From assembly GCA_029778715.1 (NCBI GenBank), contig JAKOPT010000132.1, positions 1-39,497 on the forward strand: a DNA stretch of 39,497 nucleotides, read 5' to 3'. Made by a program: the position numbers and the translations under genes. This DNA comes from Actinomycetes bacterium (GTDB lineage: Bacteria > Actinomycetota > Actinomycetes > Actinomycetales > Dermatophilaceae). The notes under the pieces were generated by a model. The model was not told where the DNA came from and searched no databases. It saw nothing but the letters and a program-made list of their open reading frames with translations. Shown here one piece after another: positions 15,319 to 23,511 of this stretch (the first letter of the stretch is position 1; each line of letters starts with the position of its first letter).

Positions 15319-16911
15319 ATGCCCCTGACCCTTGGTGAACTCGTCGCCGACCCGCACCTGGGCCTGACCCTGCTCACCTCGACCGTGCCGATCTCGGCAC
15401 CGATCCTCTGGTCACACGTGAGCGAACTCGCCGACCCCACCCCGTGGCTCGAGGGCGGCGAACTCGTCATGACCCTCGGGCTTGGCCTGCCGACCCGGCC
15501 CGCGGAGCGCGATGCCTACGTTCGGCGGCTGGCCAAGCGCGGGGTCGTCGGGCTCGCCGTCGACACCGGGATCGTGCTCGACGAGGTGCCCCCGGAGATC
15601 ATCGCCTCCGGTGAACGGCACCAGTTGCCGGTGCTGCGCATCCCGGCCCCGACACCGTTCATCGCCATCTCCCGGGCCGTGGTCGCCGCGTTGACCGCCG
15701 ACGCGATCGATGCCATGGGGCAGGTGGCCGCCGATCAGGAGCGGGTCGCCTCGGCGGCGTTGCGTTCCGGCGGTGCCGGCGTCGTGCGGGTCCTCTCGGC
15801 CGTCCTCCACGCCGACGTGGCGCTCCTCGACGGGCGCGGTGAGGTCATCGACGCGGCCGGCAGTCACGTGAACCGGATCCAGGGGCGGGTCCTGGAACGG
15901 CTGGGGCCACGGCTCAACCGGCGCCCGGGCAGTTTCGTCCATGTGTATGCCGACAGCACCCTCACCGTGCAGGCGTTCGTCGGGGAGGGGTCGGACCCCT
16001 ATCTGCTCGCGCTCGGCTCCGCGGCCCCGTTCAGCGCCCACGAACGGCTCGTGGTCGCGCATGCGGTTACCCTGCTCGGTTTGTTGGCCCGCACCCCGGC
16101 CCGGATCGCCGTCGTCGAGGGCCATCTGCGCCGGGCGGTGGCCCGCTCGCTGCTCGTCGAGGGCGGAACGTGCGAACCCGACCTGGCCCGGGCCCTCGGC
16201 TTCGACCAGGGCGCGCGCGTGGTGGTGGTCCACTGCTCGGCCGACACCGAGTCGTTGGCGCAGGCGCTGGCCGACCGGCTCATCGAGGCCCTGCCCGGCG
16301 CGACGCTGCGCGCCCAACTGCCCGACGGGGCCGCGGTCGTCTCGGCCGCCGGGGTCGGGCTGACCACGACCTCCCTGGAGATGATCCTCGCCTCGGTGGG
16401 TCCGCGCCGGGGCGGCCGGGTCGCCGTCGGGCTCTCCCGCCCGATGCCGCTCGCCGCAGCGGGCCCGGCCCTGAGCCAGGCCCGCAGCGCCTCCCGGATC
16501 GCGGCCCTCCAGGGCCGCCGAGTCGTCGCGTATGCCGACCTCGCCCCGATCGACTCGCTGCTGTGCGCCCAGCCCAGTGAGGCGACCAAGGCCCTCGTCG
16601 ACACCGTCCTCGGTCGCCTCATCAGCCACGACGCCGCATCAGGCACCAAACTCGTCGACACCGTCGAAGCGTTCCTTGCCACCAACGGGCACGCCGAGGC
16701 GACGTCAGCGGCGCTCGGCATCCACCGGCATACCCTCAAACAACGCCTCACCCGAGCCCAGGCCCTCCTCGGCCGGGACCTCGACGACGCGACCGTCCGG
16801 GCCAATGTGTGGCTGGCCCTGCGGGCCCGGGCGCTCGAGTCGTCCGGGCCCCTGACCGAGGAGGGCGATGATCACAGGGCCGAGGACCCCAGCACCGTGC
16901 CGGTCACCTGA
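15319..16911 (+). CDS. PucR-family transcriptional regulator (second of a tandem pair)
   Basis: A 530-residue paralogue of the preceding regulator with the same architecture. It has an N-terminal PucR domain (LTLGELVADPHLGLTLL ... HVSELADPTPWLEGGELVMTLGL, about residues 3-125), a central region and a C-terminal HTH at about 455-515 (GHAEATSAALGIHRHTLKQRLTRAQALLG, ending NVWLALRARALE). The two proteins are clearly related but differ at most positions, so the duplication is old or one copy was acquired. Start and preceding stop are one base apart, indicating translational coupling. The last 40 bases overlap the convergent ATP-grasp gene. Having one activator for each flanking operon, or two sensors for different intermediates, are both plausible; the sequence does not decide. 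Confidence 0.9.
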   Translation: MPLTLGELVADPHLGLTLLTSTVPISAPILWSHVSELADPTPWLEGGELVMTLGLGLPTRPAERDAYVRRLAKRGVVGLAVDTGIVLDEVPPEIIASGERHQLPVLRIPAPTPFIAISRAVVAALTADAIDAMGQVAADQERVASAALRSGGAGVVRVLSAVLHADVALLDGRGEVIDAAGSHVNRIQGRVLERLGPRLNRRPGSFVHVYADSTLTVQAFVGEGSDPYLLALGSAAPFSAHERLVVAHAVTLLGLLARTPARIAVVEGHLRRAVARSLLVEGGTCEPDLARALGFDQGARVVVVHCSADTESLAQALADRLIEALPGATLRAQLPDGAAVVSAAGVGLTTTSLEMILASVGPRRGGRVAVGLSRPMPLAAAGPALSQARSASRIAALQGRRVVAYADLAPIDSLLCAQPSEATKALVDTVLGRLISHDAASGTKLVDTVEAFLATNGHAEATSAALGIHRHTLKQRLTRAQALLGRDLDDATVRANVWLALRARALESSGPLTEEGDDHRAEDPSTVPVT

Positions 16912-18329
16912 CCGTAGCCCGCGGGCCCGGTGAGGTACTGGCCGCGCACCCCGTTGATGATCGTGCGGCAGCGGTCGGTCAGATCCTTGGGCTTGTCGGT
17001 CTGCAGCCGGGCCTTGGTGACGACGATGCCAAGGTCGGCGCCCTTGAACAGGTGGTCACCCGGGCCGTAGATGCGCATGAAGAAGAACTCGTCCTCGTCC
17101 TGCAGGCCGTGCCAGTCCAAGGAAGCGCGCCGCCACTGGATGCGGCCACCGGGCTGCACGGCCCAGGTGCCGGTCCGGGGAGCGGATTTGATGAGGCTGA
17201 CGCCATCCTCGGGTTGCTTCATGATGAGCTGGCTCCACACGTCGATCGCGGCGAGTTCACCCCAGCGGTCGTTGATCTCGTCGGCGTTGATCGTGTAGTC
17301 GACATCCATGTGCTCGAGGAGGTGGAAGAGGAAAAGCGGGATGTCGGCATATGCTCCGGCCGTGACATTGGTGATCGGGGAGGCGCCGGAGATGCGCGGG
17401 TTGAGTTCGCCGAGGTAGACCTCGTCGTTGGAGATGTCGATGAGGACGTCGACCTCGAAGAATCCCCAATAGCCCTCTTGGGCGAGCCGGTCGCCGAGGC
17501 GGCGGACGACGTCGGTGGCCCGGCGGCGCTGCTCGGGCGTCATCGCCTGGGGGAACATGTCGTTGCCGCACCAGCCGCCGCGGTAGGGCGTGAGCTCGGT
17601 GTACCCGGTGAGGTCGGTCATGAACGGCCCGACGATCGTGCCGTGCCGGGTGATGACGGCCTCGACGGCGAAGGCGTTGTTGTCGATGCGCTTCATGATC
17701 TTCGCGTCGACGCCGGCGACGTCAGCGGCATACTTGTCCCAATCGGCCTCGGAGGCAATGAAGAACGTCGTCTTCCCGCTGTCGCCGTAGGGCAACTGGA
17801 TGACGAAGTCGTCCCCGAGGCCGGCCTCGCGCCCCAGTTCGAGCAACTCGGCATACGAATCGGCCTTGCCCAAGACGTTGGGCACGCTCGGGGCGTCGGC
17901 CTCGTTGCCGAGCCGGGTGGTCTCCAGTTTGGAGTCGAGGCGCTTGCGCAGTTCGACGCTGGGCAGGCACAGGCGGTAGCCCAACTCCTTGCAGATCGCC
18001 TCGGTCTCCTCGTCGATGAACACGGCGAGGATGCGCGGGGTGCCGCCGCGGGCCTTGATGATCGTGCGGATCTCGTCGTTGCGGAGCAGGTAGTTCGTCA
18101 TCGCCTCCGAGGAGGTGAACACCTCGGAGGTCGGCCGGCTCGGGGTGATGACGCGCGGGTGCATCCCGTCGAAGGGATCGAAAAACGAGATGTAGGAGAA
18201 GTTGCGCACCCAGCGGTTGAGACCGAGGAGGTTGAAACCGGTGGGTCCGACGAAGTAGACGGGGTCCTCGTTGGTGCGAAAGAAGGTGCGGATCTCGGAG
18301 ATGTTCCGCAGTTCATGAGTTGGTCGCAT
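16872..18329 (-). CDS. ATP-grasp enzyme of unknown specificity (biotin-carboxylase-like fold)
   Basis: A 485-residue soluble protein with an ATP-grasp core. Residues 1-130 form a Rossmann-like preATP-grasp domain (YFVGPTGFNLLGLNRW; LAVFIDEETEAICKELGYRL). The glycine-rich ATP loop is YGDSGKTTFF at 181-190. Metal ligands are probably Glu292 (FFEVDVLID) and Glu308/Asn310 (LGELNPRISGAS). A C-terminal extension of about 140 residues follows. ATP-grasp enzymes join a carboxylate to an amine, thiol or bicarbonate via an acyl-phosphate. There is no biotin carrier or carboxyltransferase nearby, so an amide- or peptide-forming ligase is more likely than biotin carboxylase. It is the last gene of the permease - hydrolase - ATP-grasp operon, 9 bases after the hydrolase stop. 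I do not recognise a characterised member; the substrate is unknown. Confidence 0.8.
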   Translation of the reverse strand: MRPTHELRNISEIRTFFRTNEDPVYFVGPTGFNLLGLNRWVRNFSYISFFDPFDGMHPRVITPSRPTSEVFTSSEAMTNYLLRNDEIRTIIKARGGTPRILAVFIDEETEAICKELGYRLCLPSVELRKRLDSKLETTRLGNEADAPSVPNVLGKADSYAELLELGREAGLGDDFVIQLPYGDSGKTTFFIASEADWDKYAADVAGVDAKIMKRIDNNAFAVEAVITRHGTIVGPFMTDLTGYTELTPYRGGWCGNDMFPQAMTPEQRRRATDVVRRLGDRLAQEGYWGFFEVDVLIDISNDEVYLGELNPRISGASPITNVTAGAYADIPLFLFHLLEHMDVDYTINADEINDRWGELAAIDVWSQLIMKQPEDGVSLIKSAPRTGTWAVQPGGRIQWRRASLDWHGLQDEDEFFFMRIYGPGDHLFKGADLGIVVTKARLQTDKPKDLTDRCRTIINGVRGQYLTGPAGYGQVTGTVLGSSAL

Positions 18330-18338
18330 GGCAGGTCC

Positions 18339-19598
18339 TCAGGAGTGGTCGGCGAGGGGCAGGTCACGCAGGTGGTGGTCGTGCGGGGTGAGCTTGGCGG
18401 CGATCGCGTCGAAGGCGCCGAGCGTGTCGTAGAACGCGTGGGCGTTCTGGGCGGTGGGCCAGGTCGACAACTTGACGCCGACGACCTGGGCGCGCTGGTT
18501 GATGTAGATCATCTGACCGTGGATGCCGAGGGCGAGCATGACGGTGCGCATCCGGAAGGGAACCCACACCTGGTTGCGGTAGTGACCACCCGGCATACCG
18601 GTCGGGGAGTTGGTCGCCGCGAAGGCATCCTTGGAGTCCTCGGTGCCCAAGAGCGTGTCGGTGACGAACCATTCCGGCGCCACCTGCTCTCCGGTGGCTG
18701 ATATGCCGTTGCGGCGCAACAGTTCACCGAAGCGGGCGACGTCGGTCAAGGTGGCGCTGAACCCGCCGTCGGCGACGGCCGAGCCGACCCGGTCCACGGT
18801 GATGTGACCCGAGTGGTGCGCACCCATCGGCGCCCACACGTAACGGGTGAGCAGGTCGGCCAGTGATTCGCCGGTGACCGATTCGCACACCCAGCCCAGG
18901 ACGTTGGTTTCGCTGGAGCGATAGCGGAACGCGCCGCCGTGGGGGTGTTCGCGGGGCAAGGACGCGAGGAACTCGTGCATCGTCGAGGGCACGTCCGGGC
19001 GCGGCGGGCGCCACCCGACGGCGTGCTCCATGAGATACACGTCGGCGTCCGGGTCGTGGTAGGTCTCGTTGAACCGGACCCCGCTGCGCATGTCGAGAAC
19101 GTCGCGGAGCGTGGCCGTGGCGAAACCCGACCCCGCCAGGCCCGGGACGAGGTGCTCGATGGTGTCGGTGAGGGCGCAGTAGCCGGCGTCCACGAGTTTG
19201 CACACGAGGACCCCGACAACCGTCTTGGTCACCGACATGAGCAGGTGCCGGGTCTCCGGGGCCATCTCGCCCCGGTACTCCTCGGCGACCATGGTGCCCC
19301 GGTGGAGCACCGCGAACCCGTCGGTCCAGGTGTCGTCCAGGACCTCCCCGACCGTGCCCCATGCCTGGACCCCGCCGAGCCCGTCGTGCCGTGGCGTGCG
19401 CAGCGCGAGCAGGTTGTCATCGCGGCGGGGCCACGCCGGTGCCGGAGCACCGGTGGCGACCCGGGCCGTGGGGATGACTTCGTCGAGGTTGAGGAAGGAC
19501 CACCGGTTGTAGGGCGCGTCACTCCAGTTGTCGAGGGTGACGGTGTCGGTGGTGCTATCGAAGGTGGGGGCAGCGGTCAGGGAGTTGGTCATGGCCAT
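18339..19598 (-). CDS. serine hydrolase of the beta-lactamase fold, NylB-like
   Basis: A 419-residue penicillin-recognising-enzyme-type hydrolase without signal peptide, thus cytosolic. The nucleophile motif SxxK is Ser122-Val-Thr-Lys125 (LLMSVTKTVVG). Tyr226 in FRYRSSETNVLGWV is the likely second-motif Tyr. The DMRSGVRFNETY and YRSSETNVLGWVCESVTG segments resemble 6-aminohexanoate-dimer hydrolase (NylB) and related EstB-type esterases more than true beta-lactamases. NylB cuts the amide between omega-amino acid units, which fits a neighbouring GABA-type permease and, across the regulators, an omega-aminotransferase. It could equally be an esterase or D-aminopeptidase. Translation starts at 19598, five bases after the permease stop and preceded by GAAGTGA; a second ATG two codons later is possible. 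It is the middle gene of a three-gene operon. Confidence 0.85.
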   Translation of the reverse strand: MAMTNSLTAAPTFDSTTDTVTLDNWSDAPYNRWSFLNLDEVIPTARVATGAPAPAWPRRDDNLLALRTPRHDGLGGVQAWGTVGEVLDDTWTDGFAVLHRGTMVAEEYRGEMAPETRHLLMSVTKTVVGVLVCKLVDAGYCALTDTIEHLVPGLAGSGFATATLRDVLDMRSGVRFNETYHDPDADVYLMEHAVGWRPPRPDVPSTMHEFLASLPREHPHGGAFRYRSSETNVLGWVCESVTGESLADLLTRYVWAPMGAHHSGHITVDRVGSAVADGGFSATLTDVARFGELLRRNGISATGEQVAPEWFVTDTLLGTEDSKDAFAATNSPTGMPGGHYRNQVWVPFRMRTVMLALGIHGQMIYINQRAQVVGVKLSTWPTAQNAHAFYDTLGAFDAIAAKLTPHDHHLRDLPLADHS

Positions 19599-19603
19599 TC
19601 ACT

Positions 19604-21499
19604 TCATCGGGTGGTGGGGTCGGCTCCGGTTGAACTGCTCGAGCGGGTGCCCGGTCGGGCCAGGTCGTCCACGCCGGTCAGGGGTGCCCCTGGTATGCCG
19701 TCGACGTGGAACACGGGGACGTCGAGTTCGGCGCGGGCTCGGCTGAGGAGTTCGGTCGGCACGAGCATGTCGTCCCGATCAGGGTTGGTGATGACGAGCA
19801 CCGCTTGGGGGTGGTGGTCCTCGACCGCTTGGCGCAGCGCCTGCAGCGGCGAGATGTTGCCGAGGACGGCGCTGCCGGGGATGGCGGCCTGGGCGAGGAT
19901 CTGCTCGTAGCGCTCCCGCCGGGCCTCGGCGACCGCGAGCGTGTCGTCGCGCAACTCGGGGGCGTTGGTGAGGATCGAGGTGGTCGCGGCGTCGATGGGG
20001 TTGGCCGGTACGACGACGGTGACCTCTTCGAGTGGGGTGGCGGCCCCGGCGCGGCTCAGTTCGGCGATGAGGTCGTCGGCCTCGAGGTCGTCGTTGGCGA
20101 GGACGACCAGGCGCCGGGCCCGGGTTGCGGTCGGCTCGGCCGAGGGCATGTCGACGACCTTCTCGCGGTAGCCCTTGATGAGCCGGAACACGATGAGGAG
20201 GAAGGCCCAAGATCCCAGGCCCAAGGTGATCTGCGAGCGGGTGTCCTCACGCACGACCATCGAAATGAGGATGGCGACCATCGCGATGATGGTGAGGATC
20301 GTGATGTAGGGGAAGCCCCACATCTTGAACCTGAGTTCGCGCCCTTCGGCCTCGGCGCGGCGGCGCAGCACGAACTGCGAGGCCGCGATGAGGATGTAGG
20401 CGAACAGGATGATCGCCCCGGAGGAGTTGAGGAGGAAACTGAAGACGCCGTCCGGGGAGACATAGGCGGCGATGACGCAGAGGAACCCGACGACGGTCGA
20501 CATGACGATCGCCCAGGTCGGCACGCCGCGCCGGTTGACCCAGAGCACCGCCGGGGGCGCCTCGCGGCGACCGGCGAGCACGAAGAGCATCCGGGAGGCG
20601 GTGTAGAGGCCGGAGTTGAGGCACGACAGCACCGAGGTGAGGACGACGAGGTTCATGATGTCCGCGGCATACGGGATGCCGAGCCGCTCGAAGGCGCTCA
20701 CGTAGGGGGAGGCGGCAAGGTTCTTGTCGTCCCAGGGGAGGATGACGGCGAGCAGGAACACCGAGCCGACGAAGAACAGCGAGATGCGCCATACGACCGA
20801 CCGGGTGGCCTTGGTGACGGCCCGCTCGGGGTCGTCGGATTCGGCGCCGGCGATGGTGGCGATCTCGGCGCCGACCATGGAGAAGACGGCCGTCACCATG
20901 CCGGCGAGCAGGATCGTCTTGCCCTTGGGGAAGAAGCCGCCGTGCGAGGTGAGGTTGCTGAAGTCGAGGTGGGCGCCGGGCCAGAGGCCGAGGACGAACA
21001 GCGACACGGTGACGAGGAAGACGAGGATCGTCGCGACCTTGATGCCGGCGAACCAGTACTCGAACTCGCCGAAGGTCTTCACAGAGTAGAGGTTGGTGCC
21101 CGTCATGAGCAGCATGAGGACCAGCGACATCATCCAGAGCGGGGCGTTGATCCAGTACTGGAGGATCTTGGCGCCGGCGACGGCCTCGAAGCCGACGATG
21201 ATGACCCAGAAGTACCAATAGAGCCAGGCCACCGAGAACCCGGCCCACGGTCCCATCGCGTCCCGGGCGTATTCGGCGAACGACCCGGTGCTCGGCTTGG
21301 CGACGGCCATTTCGCCGAGCATTTGCATGACCATGATGATGAGCACGCCACACAGGGCGTAGGTGATGAAGGCGCCCGGGCCGGACTCCTTGATGACGAC
21401 GCCGGAGCCGACGAACAAACCAGCGCCGATGACGCCACCGATGGCGATCATGGTCAGGTGTCGCTGCTTGAGTCCTCGGCGCAGTGCCGGTGTTTCCAT
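19604..21499 (-). CDS. APC-superfamily amino acid permease (GABA-permease-like) with C-terminal UspA-like domain
   Basis: A 631-residue inner-membrane transporter. Residues about 10-460 hold twelve hydrophobic segments of the amino acid/polyamine/organocation family. The opening LKQRHLTMIAIGGVIGAGLFVGSG carries the substrate-binding GVIGAGLF of helix 1, and the pattern is closest to GABA and aromatic amino acid permeases. Typical members stop near 460 residues. This one continues for about 165 soluble residues (RARRLVVLANDDLEADDLIAEL ... SPLQALRQAVEDHHPQAVLVIT), which look like a universal-stress-protein-type nucleotide-binding domain. It is the first gene of the permease - NylB-like - ATP-grasp operon, with AGAGGGG upstream of the ATG at 21499 and a dyad at 21578-21592 in the promoter region. 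Likely substrate is GABA, 5-aminovalerate or a related omega-amino acid; this is inference from family and neighbours. Confidence 0.9.
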   Translation of the reverse strand: METPALRRGLKQRHLTMIAIGGVIGAGLFVGSGVVIKESGPGAFITYALCGVLIIMVMQMLGEMAVAKPSTGSFAEYARDAMGPWAGFSVAWLYWYFWVIIVGFEAVAGAKILQYWINAPLWMMSLVLMLLMTGTNLYSVKTFGEFEYWFAGIKVATILVFLVTVSLFVLGLWPGAHLDFSNLTSHGGFFPKGKTILLAGMVTAVFSMVGAEIATIAGAESDDPERAVTKATRSVVWRISLFFVGSVFLLAVILPWDDKNLAASPYVSAFERLGIPYAADIMNLVVLTSVLSCLNSGLYTASRMLFVLAGRREAPPAVLWVNRRGVPTWAIVMSTVVGFLCVIAAYVSPDGVFSFLLNSSGAIILFAYILIAASQFVLRRRAEAEGRELRFKMWGFPYITILTIIAMVAILISMVVREDTRSQITLGLGSWAFLLIVFRLIKGYREKVVDMPSAEPTATRARRLVVLANDDLEADDLIAELSRAGAATPLEEVTVVVPANPIDAATTSILTNAPELRDDTLAVAEARRERYEQILAQAAIPGSAVLGNISPLQALRQAVEDHHPQAVLVITNPDRDDMLVPTELLSRARAELDVPVFHVDGIPGAPLTGVDDLARPGTRSSSSTGADPTTR

Positions 21500-21577
21500 A
21501 GGTGAGACCCCTCTCGTCCCGTGTCCACGGCGTTGTGGATGGGATGAAGTGTGAGGAAGTACTCACCGGTCACCGGA

Positions 21578-21592
21578 TGGACATCGTGTCCA
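21578..21592. promoter_or_regulatory. dyad upstream of the permease operon
   Basis: TGGACA-N3-TGTCCA, a perfect 6-3-6 dyad, 78 bases before the permease ATG. It lies in the 140-base gap between the permease and the end of the next gene, where the permease-operon promoter must be. It is a candidate operator; I saw no second copy near the gabT operon. A dyad this short can occur by chance. Confidence 0.35.
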
Positions 21593-21639
21593 GTTCGTCC
21601 CCGAATAATGGCCGTTGTGGAGTTAGGTATGCCGTCCGC

Positions 21640-22896
21640 TCACGCGGCGTGGGCACGTTCGGCGGTCCGGGCCGGCCGGTAGGCCACCACTCCGATCAGC
21701 CCGACGATCCCGAGGCCGGCGATGGTGAGGGTCAACGACGTGTGCTCCGCGGCATACCCGGCGAGCGGTGCGCCGACCCCGAAGGCGAGAAACCCGACCA
21801 TGGAGTTCATCGACAACACCGTGGCCCGGTTCTCGGCGCGCGCCTCCCGATGGAGGAGGGCATTGTGCGGTGGGCCGTTGAGGCCGTGCGCGGCATAGGT
21901 GAAGAAGTAGGCCGCGAGCAGGCCCGCCGGACTGAGCGCCGCCCCCATGAGGAGGATGCCGATCCCGTTGAGGCCGCGGCCGAGCATGGCCGCGCGGGCG
22001 ACGCCGAAGCGGGAGGAGGCGCGCCCGGCGATCCAGGTGCCACCCGAGAAGATGGCCCAGCCGAGTGCGGCCGCCGGTCCGACGAGGGCGCCGGCGTGTT
22101 GGGCGGACCCGACCAGTTCTTCGAGGCGCAGCGGCATGAGGGATTCGAAGGCGATCATGCTCGCCGACCAGGCGGTCTCGGCGAGCAGCAGGCCGACGAG
22201 GACTCGGCTGCCGCGCAGCAGCCGGATGCCGCTGCGGACGACGGCCGGGGCCTGGCGCATCGACTCCCGGGCCGCCCGCCACGAAGACCCGCTGCGATGC
22301 CGGGGGGTTTCCTTGAGGAGGGCGAGGCTGGCGGCCAGGTGGACGACGTTGCCGGCGAGGAAGCACCAGACGACCAGGTCGAGCGGCGGCTGGTCACGCA
22401 GGGGATGCCACCAGATGAGTCCACCGCTGAGGAGCGCACCGACCGCTATGGCCAGGCCGAGAAAGGTGCCCTGGCGCGACATCTCCTGGTCGACATCCTG
22501 CCCGGGCGCGCTCTCGTGGATCGCGTCGACGAACCACGCTTCCAAGGTGCCGGAATCCACGGCCCGAAAGACCCCCATGAGGGCCGACGCGACGACGAAC
22601 GCCCAGAACGAGTGGGCAAGGACATAGGCGAGGGCGGTGAGAACGCCGAGGGCGGCGGCGAACACGAAGACCGGGCGCCGCCCGAAGGCGTCGGCGAACC
22701 CGCTGGTCGGTAGTTCGAGGGCAAAGCAGACGTAGCCGGAGACCGCGCCGTACGTGAGGGTCTGCGCGATGGTCAGGCCACGGCTGGTGGCGAGCAGGAC
22801 GAAGATGCCGACGACAAACCCCACGGGGAACCATCGGGTCATGGTGAGGACGTAGAACGTGCGCCGGGCTGCGGTGGGGGAGAGGGTCGCGGTCAT
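21640..22896 (-). CDS. MFS transporter
   Basis: A 418-residue membrane protein with about twelve hydrophobic segments and the major facilitator signature between helices 2 and 3 (LPTSGFADAFGRRPVFV, around residues 62-78). A central cytosolic loop (KETPRHRSGSSWRAARESMRQAP) divides the two halves. The family resemblance is to drug or small-molecule efflux carriers; the substrate is unknown. It overlaps the upstream ArsR-type regulator gene by four bases (ATGA at 22893-22896), so regulator and transporter are translationally coupled and the regulator presumably controls this pump. No terminator is obvious between its stop and the permease promoter region. Confidence 0.9.
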   Translation of the reverse strand: MTATLSPTAARRTFYVLTMTRWFPVGFVVGIFVLLATSRGLTIAQTLTYGAVSGYVCFALELPTSGFADAFGRRPVFVFAAALGVLTALAYVLAHSFWAFVVASALMGVFRAVDSGTLEAWFVDAIHESAPGQDVDQEMSRQGTFLGLAIAVGALLSGGLIWWHPLRDQPPLDLVVWCFLAGNVVHLAASLALLKETPRHRSGSSWRAARESMRQAPAVVRSGIRLLRGSRVLVGLLLAETAWSASMIAFESLMPLRLEELVGSAQHAGALVGPAAALGWAIFSGGTWIAGRASSRFGVARAAMLGRGLNGIGILLMGAALSPAGLLAAYFFTYAAHGLNGPPHNALLHREARAENRATVLSMNSMVGFLAFGVGAPLAGYAAEHTSLTLTIAGLGIVGLIGVVAYRPARTAERAHAA

Positions 22897-23462
22897 CGCC
22901 GGGGGGCCTTGTCCATGTCGAGGGGATAGTAGACAACGTAGGCGGCCACCCGCTTGGCGTCGGGGTTGCCCTGGCCCAGCCGTCGGTAGCGCTCGATGAC
23001 GGCGCCGAGTTCGTCGTGCATGGCCCGCAGTTGCTCGGGCGTGACCAGGATCATGGCGTCGTTCATCCCGAAGATGTCGCGCCAGGGCTTGGGCCAGTTC
23101 ATAGAGACATCGAGCCAGTGGCCGAACTTGGTCGTGAAGTGCCGCAGCCAGTCTCGCTCCAGCCAGCCCATGGCGGTGGCGGCATCCTCGTCATCGTCGA
23201 AGTCGGTGGTTGCGAAGTGGGTCGACTCGGCGCTCGCGGCCCAAACGCGGGTCTTGCCGTCGCCCGCTCCGGTGTCGGTGACGAGCCCGACTTCGGCCAG
23301 TTTGCGCAAGTGGTAGCTCGTGGCGCCGGAGTTGGTGCCGAGTTCTTTGGCCAGCGCGGTCGCTGTCGACGGGCCCTGGAGGCGCAACTGCCCGACGAGG
23401 CGGGAGCGCAGCGGGTGGGCGAGGATCTTGACCGCGGCCGCATCGATCTGGATGTAGGACAT
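22893..23462 (-). CDS. ArsR-type winged-helix regulator
   Basis: A 189-residue transcription factor. Residues about 8-75 form a winged helix: KILAHPLRSRLVGQLRLQGPSTATALAKELGTNSGATSYHLRKLAEVGLV, the ArsR-like order with recognition helix around GATSYHLRKL. There are no metal-binding Cys pairs. The C-terminal half (WLERDWLRHFTTKFGHWLD ... EQLRAMHDELGAVIERYRRLG) is helical, as in multidrug-type ArsR relatives. I start it at the ATG at 23462, not the in-frame ATG at 23483, because a promoter with -10 TATTAT overlaps the latter and would place transcription start downstream of it. Two dyads (23466-23478, 23489-23511) flank the promoter boxes and probably mediate autoregulation. It is translationally coupled to the MFS gene. 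Confidence 0.88.
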   Translation of the reverse strand: MSYIQIDAAAVKILAHPLRSRLVGQLRLQGPSTATALAKELGTNSGATSYHLRKLAEVGLVTDTGAGDGKTRVWAASAESTHFATTDFDDDEDAATAMGWLERDWLRHFTTKFGHWLDVSMNWPKPWRDIFGMNDAMILVTPEQLRAMHDELGAVIERYRRLGQGNPDAKRVAAYVVYYPLDMDKAPRR

Positions 23463-23465
23463 CGA

Positions 23466-23511
23466 ATCTGTCACAGATCGCATAATACCTTTGCACAGTC
23501 AGTTTGCAAAG
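23466..23511 (-). promoter_or_regulatory. promoter and two candidate operators of the ArsR-MFS operon
   Basis: On the minus strand TTTGCA (-35) and TATTAT (-10) are separated by exactly 17 bases, an excellent sigma-70-type promoter in otherwise GC-rich DNA. One dyad, CTTTGCA-N9-TGCAAAG (23489-23511), covers the -35 and spacer. A second, ATCTGT-N1-ACAGAT (23466-23478), lies at or just after the expected start point and before the ATG at 23462. Both positions would block transcription if occupied. Confidence 0.7.
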
